Positions 36,001 to 46,105 of a DNA stretch of 64,000 nt are shown in pieces. The number at the start of each line of letters is the position of its first letter. Position 1 is the stretch's first letter. The DNA lies in assembly GCF_038502225.1 (NCBI RefSeq), contig NC_091308.1:24908216-24972215 (forward strand). Reading direction: 5' to 3'. The notes beneath the pieces are model-generated. The model made no database searches. It was not told where the DNA came from and saw only the letters and a program-made list of their open reading frames with translations. The translations under genes and the position numbers were made by a program. Origin of the DNA: Cherax quadricarinatus (taxonomy: Eukaryota; Arthropoda; Malacostraca; Decapoda; Parastacidae).

Positions 36001-36955
36001 ATCCTTCTTTCAGCTGTCTTACAACCAAGCATCCTTCTTTCAGCTGTCTTACAACCAAGCATCCTTCTTTCAGCTGTCTTACAACCAAGCATCCTTCTTT
36101 CAGCTGTCTTACAACCAAGCATCCTTCTTTCAACTGTCTTACAACCAAGCATCCTTCTTTCAGCTGTCTTACAACCAAGCATCCTTCTTTCAGCTGTCTT
36201 ACAACCAAGCATCCTGCTTTCAGCTGTCTTACAACCAAGCATCCTGCTTTCAGCTGTCTTACAACTAAGCATCCTGCTCTCAGCTGTCTTACAACCAAGC
36301 ATCCTTCTTTCAGCTGTATTACAACCAAGCACCCTTCTTTCAGCTGTCTTACAACCAAGCATCCTTCTTTCAGCTGTCTTACAACCAAGCATCCTTCTTT
36401 CAGCTGTCTTACAACCAAGCATCCTTCTTTCAGCTGTCTTACAACCAAGCATCCTTCTTTCAGCTGTCTTACAACCAAGCATCCTTCTTTCAGCTGTCTT
36501 ACAACCAAGCATCCTACTTTCAGCTGTCTTACAACCAAGCATCCTGCTCTCAGCGTCTTATAACCAAGCATCCTGCTCTCAGCTGTCTTATAACCAAGCA
36601 TCCTGCTCTCAGTTGTCTTATAACCAAGCATCCTGCTCTCAGCGTCTTATAACCAAGCATCCTGCTCTCAGCGTCTTATAACCAAGCATCCTGCTCTCAG
36701 TTGTCTTATAACCAAGCATCCTGCTCTCAGCTGTCTTACAACCAAGTATCTTGCTCTCAGCTCTCTTACAACAAAGCATCCTGCTCTCAGCTGTCTTACA
36801 ACCAAGCATCTTGCTCTCAGCTGTCTTACAACCAAGCATCCTGCTCTCAGCTGTCTTACAACCAAGCATCTTGCTCTCAGCTGTCTTACAACCAAGCATC
36901 CTGCTCTCAGCTGTCTTACAACCAAGCATCCTGCTCTCGGCTGTTTTAAACTGAA
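33087..36955. repeat. 30-bp satellite array (about 128 copies)
   Basis: The unit contains 'cttacaaccaagcattcttc' followed by 'tttcagctgt'. Variant blocks are ordered: ATTCTTCTTT dominates 33.1-34.2 kb, GTATCCTTC/CATACAACC forms alternate at 34.2-35.1 kb, ATCCTTCTTT dominates 35.4-36.5 kb, and ATCCTGCTCT with TTATAACC closes the array. A unit is cut at 35413, shifting the phase. Thirty is a multiple of three, giving the 1247-codon frame of CLTTKHSSFS repeats. It is not accepted as a gene because the opposite strand is equally open and units change reading frame at the 35413 junction. Confidence 0.97.
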
Positions 36956-37954
36956 GCATATCATTTATCTTAACAGGTCTTTCTAGCCCTGCAAAATCAG
37001 ACACCTTCTAATGGGGTTGAAGATACAGAACAGATAAGATCGAAACCCAATATTCAAACGTGTCCAGTAGAATTTACACTCTTATGTGAGGCTCTGCAAG
37101 ATTTTACACACTCGTGTTTGTCTGAGGGAACGTCTGTTTCATCAGACTATTACAAATTTAAAATAATTTGCTTCTAAACTGCTGATATAGCTAGTGGTAT
37201 TCGTCTTACCCAGCACCTTAGACTCAAGGAATCTGCTCCTTTTGATTCAAATGAGTCACCAAAGCCGGCATCTATGCCTGTAGACACTGTGTCAGCAGAT
37301 AACCATCCATAAAAGGAGGGTGGAGATTGCAACAGGGGAACTGCAGTTGATTTCGCCCAGTGAACATATGACGAAGTGGCCGGGTGCTACCCGGCCGGGC
37401 CACACCACAGTGAACGCAGAAACATTCGTGGTCGTATTCTTGTGCATACGAATCCCGAGTCGTGCACTGACAATCTCCATGAAGACTGAAGACACTTCCT
37501 GCCATAAATTATTACAGACTATTAGCGAGTGACAGTTATCAATCGACGTGTGCCAGGAGTGGAGACGTCTAATGTTACTACAAATGTCAAGACATCAATA
37601 GCGTTCTCTTTGACGTTGTAACGTTACCGGCTCCCATTACAATGAGCCAACCAAATGAACAATCATTTGAGGCCATGATGGACGGACCTAAGCCTAAAAC
37701 ACTGGTACGGGTCACCCACGACTTCCAGGAGATATACCTGACATGCTGATAATACATGTCAGGAGGGCGAGTATTAACCCTGGTTATAATCACCTTCATT
37801 TCAGCCATAGTGAGTGAAAAGACAGCAAACGTGCAAGGAAAACCATGGTAGAAGCTGCAGGTGTTTTGAGGTGTCATCAACAAAGATGAGCACTAATCCA
37901 CATTTACTTCATTAATTTTATTGTACTCATCTCAACCAAAATTCCACACAGTGT
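36956..37954. other. Unassigned sequence
   Basis: No domain-bearing open frame. A small inverted repeat TGACATG/CATGTCA lies at 37739-37761. A 77-codon minus-strand frame at 37272-37505 has no recognisable similarity. Confidence 0.4.
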
Positions 37955-38215
37955 GTGTGGAAGGAACGGAGAGTGTGTTACAAGTTACAATAGATTATTC
38001 AACATCTTACCAGAGGATATCAAAAACACTGCTGGAACAAGTGTAGAAGTATTCAAGAGGAAACCGAACAAGTATCTTCATCAGGTGCCAGATCAACCAG
38101 GCTGTGGTGGATATGTGGGACAGCGGACCTCCAGCAGTACCAGAGAAGCCTGGCCCGTGGCCGGGCTCCGAGAGTAGTAAGACTCTCGAAACTCATGAAA
38201 GGTATGGCATCAAAT
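37955..38215 (+). mobile_element. LINE family C-type 3'-end fragment
   Basis: Reads LFNILPEDIKNTAGTSVEVF, KRKPNKYLHQ, then VPDQPGCGGYVGQRTSSSTR and the 'agactctcgaaactcatgaa' end. This is the most complete example of this protein C-terminus. The frame is open for 74 codons but has no catalytic region, so it is a 5'-truncated copy. Confidence 0.85.
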
Positions 38216-38239
38216 AGTTTCAATGATGATGTAAGCGGT

Positions 38240-38755
38240 TTCAAGGGATTTCAAATCTCACTGTTGACAGCCTTGTGTACCAGGCTGTTGTTGCCAGCGG
38301 CCTGCAGGCGAACGAAGCCATCACAACCTGGTCCATCTGGTGCTTGTGATGTATCAATGCACTTGTGATGTACCAGTGTACGTGTGATGTACCAGTGTAC
38401 GTGTGATGTACCAGTGTACTTGTGATGTACCAGTGTACGTGTGATGTACCAGTGTACGTGTGATGTACCAGTGTACGTGTGATGTACCAGTGTACGTGTG
38501 ATGTACCAGTGTACGTGTGATGTACCAGTGTACGTGTGATGTACCAGTGTACCTGTCAACAGCCTGGCGCCATCTTTTCTGTTGGTTGCTTGGTCAACCA
38601 GACTGTTGTTTCCGTCCCTATGGCCCACAAAGCAGTCACAGCCTCGTTGATCTGGCACTTGGTGGACACAATGATCCAATTTCCTCTTAAAAACTTCAAT
38701 TGTTGTGCCAATATTTCTGATATCTGCTGGGAGAAGGTTCAATTAACAGTCTAGG
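38240..38755 (-). mobile_element. LINE family C-type 3'-end fragment with internal minisatellite
   Basis: On the minus strand: NLLPADIRNIGTTIEVFKRK, LDHCVHQVPDQRGCDCFVGH, NNSLVDQ, then the repeat array. A second partial end follows (QAPDGPGCDGFVRLQAAGNN, SLVHKAVN). The element end therefore occurs twice, separated by the 19-bp array at 38345-38560. Confidence 0.8.
38345..38560. repeat. 19-bp minisatellite (about 11 copies)
   Basis: Unit gtgtgatgtaccagtgtac, almost perfect, lying between two partial LINE ends. Confidence 0.95.
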
Positions 38756-38760
38756 ATCAA

Positions 38761-40490
38761 AGGTGTTGACACAGTGTTATCTTACTGTGCTCATGGCGTC
38801 CCTGCCTCACTGCCTCCATTTTATACTTCCTCTCCCATATCTCTCACTCTAGTACGTTGTTATGGTAGTGTGTTTATTTAGGAATAAACCTTCAATTATC
38901 TTCCATGTTTAGACTTTGAAAATATCTCTTTTTCGCTCCGAAGAGTACATTATCCAAGTACACTGAGGCAAAGTTGTACTCTCATATACTGGTATATCCT
39001 TCTCTAACCGGCTGTGTGATCGCAAATCTCTAGATAAAATTCATCTAGATTTTTATTGATAATCATACCGAGCAACTCTGATTCCCCTTCCATCCCTGTC
39101 TACTTCCTTGTCTACCTGTCTGCCTCCCTGTCTGCCTACCCGTCTACCTCCCTGTTTAAATCCCTGTCTACTTCCCTGATGCTTCTGGGGGTCGTCGCCC
39201 TCGCAGTTAACTCATAATACAGTTTTCACCACCAGCGAAAGTAATCACCGTACAGACTTACCATAGTTTTACTCGGGACGTCCTGCCCGCCTGGAGGGTA
39301 GCACCTGGAGGGGGGGCCCGTAGGGGAGCACCTGGAGGGAAGTACCTGGAGGGAAGTACCTGGATGGGAAGTACCTGGATGGGAGGTACCTGGAGGGTAG
39401 TAACTGCTAGATATTTGCAGTTTTTTTCAGTTCGTGTCCTTGTTATATGATCTCCTTCACTTCTTCCTACTTACTGCTCGGCCACTGTGCTCTTGTTCTG
39501 CTGGTTATATAACTCAGGGACACATTGTTATTGCTTAAACTGTTGTAAAGTGTACGCTGGTCTGTGTACTGTTATGACCGGAGGTAAATCTAACAATTTT
39601 CCTGAATAGTTGTACAGATTTGTTCTTGTGGTTAAGATAAACAAAAATGTTCTATTTAGAAAACAAATAATCCAATTTTAAAGATAACTATGGTACATAA
39701 TGGAAGCAGTAGTGGGAGATAATACCAACAATACTTTGTGAAGATCTCTGAGAGTGGATAGTAGTGGTGACAACAGTGGTGGTAGTAGTGATTATAGGTG
39801 TAGTAGAAGCAGTGGTGGTAATGGTGGTGGTGTGTATATAGATGGTGATCACTTAGAGAGGTAGACACACCTCACCAGCATCGCCTGACACGGAACAACA
39901 AATTCTGTGGGAAAGGTTAGTGAGGGAGGGTGTGGCGGGCTGCCCCAGCCAGCAGTTAGCCAGACTCAGGGACCTGCCACCACTCCATTATGCTGCCTTC
40001 ACACGTCTCCGGCCTCCACCACTGTTCTTGATTTAAGCCGCTCCATTAACTGTTATTGTACCTCGTAGTGGAGGAGTGACATACCTGTGACTTGTTCAGA
40101 GTTATTCTCGTAACTCGCACTAAGGTTCAGGTAGACCACCAGGTCTACACCAAAATTTCCGTCTTATGCCGTCAATTTTTTTTATACCTGTATGTGTTGG
40201 TAGGATGTTTAAGAGTCTTAGAATACGGATATTGACAGCGTGGTTGACAGCTTGACCTGTCCACTCTACTCGTCTCATTAAGGCTGCAGCTTCATTGTAC
40301 ACTATCAAAAATACGTAAACACATACAGATATTACACTAAACTTTTGAAACATATATTGTGAGATAGCGGGAGAGGTAGAGTGTGGTAGGGTGAGAGGTA
40401 GAGAGTGAGAGAGTGGTAAAGTGAGAGAGTGGTAGAGTGAGAGTGCTGGAGGGAGAATGATAGAATGAAAGTAGCGTAGCCAGGTAAGGG
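38761..40490. other. Unassigned sequence with small tandem repeats
   Basis: No supported gene. It includes a 'ctgtctgcctccctgtctac' 12-bp-type repeat at 39097-39180, a 'gtacctggagggaa' 14-bp-type repeat at 39297-39410, a 'gtggtgataatggtggtggt'-like stretch at 39760-39835, and 'gagagtggtagagt' units at 40370-40450. Confidence 0.5.
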
Positions 40491-40494
40491 GGGG

Positions 40495-42125
40495 GGGGGG
40501 GTTGCAACCTTACCTGGAGGGTATTCCGGGGATCAACGCCCCCGCGGCCCGGTTCATGACTAGGCCTCCCGGTGGATCAGGACCTGATCAACCAGGCTGT
40601 TAGTGCTGGCCGCACGCAGTACAACGTACGAGCCACAGCCCGGTTGATCCGGCACTGATTTTAGGTATCTGTCCAGCTCTCTCTTGAAGGCAGCCAGGGG
40701 TTTATTGGTAATTCCCCTAATGCTTGATGGGAGGCTGTTAAACAGTCTTGGGCCCCGGACACTTGTGGTGTTTTCCCTTAGTGTACCAATGGCGCCCCTA
40801 CTTTTAATTGGGGGCATTTTGCATCGCCTGCCCAGTCTTTTACTTTCGTAGGGAGTGATTTCTGTGTGCAGATTCGGGACCATTCCTTCCAGGATTTTCC
40901 AAGTGTAGATTATGATATATCTCTCTCCAGCGTTCCACCGAGTACAAGTCAAGTGCTTCCAAGCGTTCCCAGTAGGTAAGGTGCTTGACAGAACTTATAC
41001 GTGCAGTAAAGGATCTCTGTACACTCTCTAGATCTGCAATTTCACCTGCTTTGAATGGAGATGTTAATGTACAGCAGTATTCCAGCCTAGAGAGAACAAG
41101 TGATTTGAAAAGGATCATTACTGGCTTGGCATCTCTCGTTTTGAACGTTCTCATTATCCATCCTATCATTTTCTTTGCACTTATGATCGTGGCACTGTTG
41201 TGATCCTTGAAAGTGAGATCCTCAGACATTACTACTCCCAGGTCCCTTACATTATTTTTCCGCTCTATTGTATGGCCGGAGTCAGTAGTATACTCTGTTC
41301 TAGTTATTATCTCCTCCAGTTTTCCATAACGGAGTAGTTGGAATTTGTCCTCATTGAACATCATATTGTTTACCGTTGCCCACTGGAAAACTTTGTTTAT
41401 ATCTTCTAGGAGGTTAACCGCGTCCTCAGCAGATGACAGCCTCATGCAGATCCTAGTATCATCCGCAAAGGATGATACGGTGCTGTGGTGTATATCTCTG
41501 TCTATGTCTGATATGAGGACGAGGAATAAGATGGGGGCGAGTACTGTGCCTTGTGGAACAGAGCTCTTCACTATGGCAGCCTCCGATTTAACTCCGTTGA
41601 CCACTACTCTTTGTGTTCGATTTGTTAGGAAGTTGAAGATCCATCTCCCCACTTTCCCAGTTATTCCTTTAGCACGTATTTTGTGCGCTATTACGCCATG
41701 ATCGCATTTGTCAAACGCTTTTGCAAAGTCTGTGTATATTACATCTGCATTCTGATTTTTTTCCAGTGCATCCAAGGCCATATCATAGTGATCCAGTAGT
41801 TGTGAGAGGCAGGAGCGACCTGCCCTGAACCCATGTTGCCCTGGATTGTGCTGATTTTGGGAATCCAGATGATTTGCAATCCTGCTTCTTAGCACTCTTT
41901 CAAAGATTTTTATGGTGTGGGACGTCAGAGCTATTGGTCTATAGTTCTTAGCTAATGCTTTGCTGCCACCTTTATGGTGTGGGGCTATGTCCGTTGTTTT
42001 AAGTGACTGGAATTTCACCCATGTCCAAGCTCCTCCTCCATAGTGTACTTAGGGCACACGAGAGGGGTTTCTTGCAGTTCTTAATGAAAACAGAGTTCCA
42101 CGAGTCTGGGCTCGGCAGTAACTAA
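40495..42125 (-). mobile_element. LINE family C, 5'-truncated copy (CR1/L2-like)
   Basis: Minus-strand non-LTR element lacking the endonuclease and the first part of RT. The coding part runs from about 42125 to 40560. Its 3' tail 'gggggcgttgatccccggaa' and 'taccctccaggtaaggttgc' ends at a G/C run (plus-strand G tract 40490-40501). Frames change near 42012 and near 40850-40950. Fragments of the same family are found in at least ten other places in the window. Confidence 0.9.
40560..42018 (-). pseudogene. LINE-C reverse transcriptase, truncated and frameshifted
   Basis: The main frame (42018-40840, 392 codons) carries NYRPIALTSHTIKIFERVL, QHGFRAGRSCLSQLL, YTDFAKAFDKCDH (first catalytic Asp), SSVPQGTVLAPILFL, and FADDTRICMRL (catalytic Asp pair). 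NMMFNEDKFQLLRYGK, VRDLGVVMSEDLTF, LEYCCTLTSPFKAGEIADLE and HLTYWERLEALDLYSVERWR follow. The product continues in another frame (40952-40560): IIIYTWKILEGMVPNLHTEI, RGPRLFNSLPSSIRGITNKP and KSVPDQPGCGSYV to SLVDQVLIHREA. Upstream of 42018 a further frameshift leads to KNCKKPLSCALSTLWRRSLD. The family copies element RNA at a nicked target; this copy lacks the endonuclease and cannot be autonomous. The start at 42018 is only the first Met in the open frame. Confidence 0.9.
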
Positions 42126-42284
42126 TTCCCCGGTGGATAAGAAGTATATCTCAGGGCAGGAAGTAGCAGCCCACACCTGCTGGGCTTCACACAATAGTAG
42201 AAACGATGCAGTGGGCTCAGTCATCAGTGAAGGTTGCCAGCAACTGAAGGTGGTGGCAGGGAAAGTACATGCCACTACAATTAC

Positions 42285-42398
<114 letters not shown>

Positions 42399-42545
42399 TG
42401 TAGGTTAGATCATGCCTCATCTCATGGCATGCTTCTTGAGATGTCGATGAATAGACCAATGTGAAAATAATTAGGCAAGTACATTACAAGCCATAATTAC
42501 TTGTTATCTCATGTCTGTGTCCGAATATGATAATTATGTTCGTTA

Positions 42546-42692
42546 AATGGACACAGAAGCAACTAGTATGACATTTTATCGTGACAATGTTGTCGCTCTC
42601 CAGGCGCTGAGTCAAGCCTTGATAGATAAAGCTCTTGGAGAGTGAAACGTTGCCACAATAAAATGTCACATTATGTATATTTGTGTCCATTT
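42546..42692. mobile_element. Palindromic GAAACGTT element
   Basis: The left arm (aaatggacacagaagcaac ... atgacattttatcgtgacaa ... cgctctcca) and right arm (tggagagtgaaacgttgcca ... caataaaatgtcacatta ... tttgtgtccattt) are diverged inverted repeats around 'ggcgctgagtcaagccttga'. The right arm has stem CTCT-TGG-AGAG, then TGAAACGTTGCC and AATAAAATG. The order of parts matches the 47.6-48.2 kb element although the sequence is largely different. Confidence 0.75.
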
Positions 42693-42920
42693 ACCTAACA
42701 TAATTATCCCATTCGTAAAAGTTACATCAGACACAGACATGAGACAACAACAAACAAGAATCACCTATATAACGTAACGCTGCTACACAAAACAGTCGAA
42801 AAAATACAAAACGATAAAGTGACGTCACAGACGAGAAACACTGAGTGTTGTGACTGTTTAACTCTTGCCTGCGGTCACTACTGTTTCTGATACATGTAAA
42901 TGATATACCAGGAGTTAGCT

Positions 42921-42989
42921 CGTCTGTGTGTGTGCTCATCTAATTGCTCACCTAACTGTGGTTGCAGGGGTCGATTCACAGCTCCCGGC

Positions 42990-42992
<3 letters not shown>
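42921..42992 (-). mobile_element. LINE-A 3'-tail fragment between (CA)n tracts
   Basis: 'ctcacctaactgtggttgca' followed by 'ggggtcgattcacagctccc' is the reverse complement of the last 60 bp of family A. On the minus strand it is preceded by (CA)n (43083-42993) and followed by a short CA run (42931-42922). Confidence 0.85.

Positions 42993-43084
<92 letters not shown>
42993..43084. repeat. (GT)n microsatellite
   Basis: About 92 bp of GT abutting the LINE-A tail fragment on its left. Confidence 0.97.
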
Positions 43085-43087
<3 letters not shown>

Positions 43088-43109
43088 TTTTAGCTGACGA
43101 TCTGGAATT

Positions 43110-43298
43110 AGAGATACGAACATTATTATTATTATTATTAAGGGGGAAGCGCTAAACCCGGAGGATTATACAGCGCCTGGGGGGGATGTGGAAGGCATTC
43201 AGGCTTAATTCGGAGAACTGGAGCACAGATCCAATTCCCTAAATCAAGAGCCCCTCACCAACATCAAGGAACCTTCCTTGAGGGGAGAGATACGAACA
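43110..43298 (-). mobile_element. SINE-like element S1, copy 2, with 13-bp target duplication
   Basis: The body is 43123-43285. The direct repeat agagatacgaaca flanks it at 43110-43122 and 43286-43298. The plus-strand left edge is (ATT)n, that is an (AAT)n tail on the minus strand. It is nearly identical to copy 1 (10881-11039) over 'gaagcgctaaacccggagga', 'tggagcacagatccaattcc' and 'ccaacatcaaggaaccttcc'. Two copies with different target duplications show that the unit moved by itself. Confidence 0.9.
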
Positions 43299-43319
43299 GG
43301 AGAAACTAGGGAGATCAAA

Positions 43320-43440
43320 ACAGGCAGCTGATCTACACAAGCACTTACACAACAGGCAGCTGACGTACACCAATACTTACACAACAGGCAGCTGACGTAC
43401 ACCAACACTTATACGACAGGCAGCTGACGTACACTAACAC
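43320..43440. repeat. 30-bp minisatellite (about 4 copies)
   Basis: The unit contains 'aggcagctgacgtacaccaa' plus 'cacttacaca', degenerate at both ends. Confidence 0.85.
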
Positions 43441-43689
43441 CCCATCCCCCACAACAAGGCTTACACCCAAGTCTTAAATGCTGGTTTCTGTTTCTCAACA
43501 TTACAGGCTACCCAAGTCAACAGGTTAAAACTTGGAAAGCCTATCTTATCTTCAGGCTTAGGAAGCCTGTCTTATATTCACGGTCACGCAGTGAATATAT
43601 TGTATCAGCCTTTATTACAACGGCTGAAGAATGTGCAAAGTCACAGGACAATGACAGCCTCAGCGTAAGCTCCATACATAGTAATGATG

Positions 43690-44245
43690 ACGTGGACCCC
43701 GGCCAGTACCTGTGGACGCTGGTCAGTACTTGTGAATGCTGGCCACTACCTGTGGACGCTGGCCAGTATTGGGGACGCTAGTCAGCACTTGTGAATGCTG
43801 ACCAGTACTTGTGGATGCTGGCCAGTATCTGTGGACGCTGGCCAGTATTGGGGACGCTAGTCAGCACTTGTGAATGCTGACCAGTACTTGTGGATGCTGG
43901 CCAGTATCTGTGGACGCTGGTCAGTATTGGGGACGCTAGTCAGCACTTGTGAATGGTGACCAGTACTTGTGGATGCTGGCCAGTATCTGTGGACGCTGGC
44001 CAGTATTGGGGACGCTAGTCAGCACTTGTGAATGCTGACCAGTACTTGTGAATGCTGGCCACTACCTGTGGACGCTGGCCAGTATTGGGGACGCTAGTCA
44101 GCACTTGTGAATGCTGACCAGTACTTGTGGATGCTGGCCAGTATCTGTGGACGCTGGCCAGTATTGGGGACGCTAGTCAGCACTTGTGAATGCTGACCAG
44201 TACTTGTGGATGCTGGCCAGTATCTGTGGACGCTGGCCAGTACCT
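43690..44245. repeat. 79-bp higher-order minisatellite built from four 20-bp subunits
   Basis: The subunits are 'gtggacgctggccagtattg', 'gggacgctagtcagcacttg', 'tgaatgctgaccagtacttg' and 'tggatgctggccagtatct'. This four-subunit order recurs about six times, with an altered order at the left edge and near 44030-44060. Confidence 0.92.
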
Positions 44246-44380
44246 ATTGTTTTTGTTATTGTATCCCAAAATCATGGCACCAGCGACTCGGTCTCAGACT
44301 TGGACTCGTGAATGGCAATGTGAACATTAGAGTAATAACAACTCTCTCAGAAACACGGGAAATAAAATATGTATTTATTG

Positions 44381-44385
<5 letters not shown>

Positions 44386-44467
<82 letters not shown>
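44386..44467. repeat. (GA)n microsatellite
   Basis: About 82 bp of GA. Confidence 0.97.
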
Positions 44468-44470
<3 letters not shown>

Positions 44471-44699
44471 ATTACATTGGTCAACAACCAAAATGCTTCC
44501 GAAACCAGAGTAGCAATTTCCAATTAATTTTAGGTCACTAATAATAAATATGGTTAAAATTGTTTGTTTGCTCTACTTTTCAATATATACCTACGTGTCA
44601 CAGCATGTTCCAACAGGCTGGCGGCAGTGTTTCTTACCACACTCACAGTCTCACTGACCTTCATTATTGTTCCAGCAGTCATAGAAGATGGTTGTGCTG

Positions 44700-45290
44700 T
44701 GCAAATTTATATTTTAAGGTGCTACCACCACTACACATAAAACTGGGGCTCATGAAAAACTTTGTAAAAGCTATGGACAAATCCGGTCAGGGATTCAAGT
44801 GTTTAACATCAAAATTCCCTTCACTGAGTGACGCTAAGATAAGAGAGGAAGTCTTCAATGGTCCTCAAATTCGAGAGCTTCCTAAAGATGGTGACTTTCA
44901 ATCAGACCTTCATGGGAAGGAGAAAGCTGCTTGGGAAACATTCCAGTTAGTGGCGAAGGGATTTCTCGGAAGCAGAAGGGAAGGCAACTATGAAGAATTG
45001 GTGGAAAACCTCATCAAGGCTTACAAGAACATGGGATGTAACGTGTTACTTAAAATCCACTTTTTGGACTCACATTTAGACTTTTTACCAGCGAACCGTG
45101 AGGAAGTTAGTGACGAAAATGGTGAAAGGTTTCACCAGATATTTCAACCATGGAAAAATGGTACCAGGGCAAATGGTGCACAAGAATGTTTGCAGACTGT
45201 TGCTGGACATTGGCAAGAAATGATTCTTCAGCCCAATATAAGCGTCAAGCAAAAGGGCAGAGAGTAGGTATGGATTAGATTTTAAAACAT
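44700..45290 (+). pseudogene. Pseudogene of an uncharacterised multi-copy arthropod protein family
   Basis: The open frame runs 44560-45267 (235 codons), but family-like sequence starts only at about codon 52: KVLPPLHIKLGLMKNFVKAM, then FKCLTSKFPSLSDAKIREEV, FNGPQIRELPKDGDF, EKAAWETFQLVAKGFLG, GNYEELVENLIKAYKNMGCN and HFLDSHLDFLPAN..EEVSDENGERFHQ. I recognise this pattern as a protein recurring in many arthropod genomes without assigned function, often in multiple copies; relation to a transposase is only a guess. After GERFHQ (about 45138) one base is missing. The related sequence (STMEKWYQGKW, then CCWTLARND) continues in the next frame to a stop at about 45277. The N-terminal part is absent, no intron is seen, and AATAAA lies downstream at about 45313. 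It may be a retro-copy or mobile-element remnant. Confidence 0.7.
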
Positions 45291-45454
45291 ACTGACATAT
45301 ATTGTACATTATAATAAAATAATCAAATATTACATGTCTCGCATCTTTAGAACTATACCCAAAAAGCATTTTTCAAGGTGATATTTGGATTCAAGACATG
45401 AAAATACATAAGAATTAACTAATCTCATTTAAGAAGCATACAACTTTTCAAAAA

Positions 45455-45735
45455 TTGCTGACCAGTGTTATAGTATATACCTGGAAAGTGCTTAAGGGCC
45501 TTGTCCCAGCTTTGCACACTGGCATAACAACATACTGGAGCGAGAGATATGGGAGAAAATGCAAAATAAACCCGGTGAAAAGCAGGAACGCCGTGGACAC
45601 AATAAGGGAACACTGTATCAACATCCGTGGCCCCAGACTGTTCAATATCTTACCAGAAGATATCAGAAACAGTGCTGGAACAGGTGTAAAAGGAAGTCTT
45701 CAAGTGGAAACTGGACAAGCATCTCCACCCCAATG
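45455..45735 (+). mobile_element. LINE family C-type C-terminal fragment
   Basis: Reads VIVYTWKVLKGLVPALHTGI, KINPVKSRNAVDTIREHCIN, then IRGPRLFNILPEDIRNSAGT, and loses frame before the VPDQPG motif. It is 5'-truncated and is followed directly by a second fragment. Confidence 0.82.
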
Positions 45736-46035
45736 AAAAGTAGGGGTGCCACATGTACACTACGAGACAGCACAATAAGTAACAGGAGCCCAAGACTTTA
45801 AATGCCTCCCGGCATACATAAGGGGGATTACCAATAGACCCCTGGCTGTCTTCAAGGCGCTGGACAGGCACCTAAAGTCAGTACCTGACCAGCTGGGCTG
45901 TGGTTCGTACGTCGGTTTGCGTTCGGCCAGCAAAAAGAGCCTGGTTGATCAGACCCTGATCCACTACGAGGCCTGGTCTCAGACCGGGCCGTGGGGGCGT
46001 TGACCCTCGAAACCTTCTCCAGGTATACTCCAGGT
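45730..46035 (+). mobile_element. LINE family C 3'-end fragment
   Basis: MKSRGATCTLRDSTISN..SPRL, RGITNRPLAVFKALDRHLKS, VPDQLGCGSYVGLRSASKKS and LVDQTLIHYEA, then the tail 'accgggccgtgggggcgttg' and 'ctccaggtatactccaggtaa'. It matches the end of the 40.5-kb family C copy. Frameshifted. Confidence 0.82.
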
Positions 46036-46105
46036 AAGTGCCAGATCAACCAAGCTGTGATGGATATTTTGGCCAACGAGCCTCCAACAGCAACAGCCTG
46101 GTTGT
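46036..46105 (+). mobile_element. LINE 3'-end fragment
   Basis: 'gtgccagatcaaccaagctg' followed by 'gatattttggccaacgagcc' (VPDQPSCDGYFGQRA..NSLV), truncated on both sides. It joins directly to LINE B at about 46106. Confidence 0.7.

Noticed and set aside
32938..36681. 1247-codon open frame of CLTTKHSSFS-type repeats
   Set aside because: It is produced by a stop-free 30-bp satellite. Several other frames on both strands are equally open, the phase breaks at 35413, and no signal peptide, exon structure or flanking gene is seen.
37272..37505. 77-codon minus-strand frame
   Set aside because: No recognisable domain, composition bias or context to support it as a gene.
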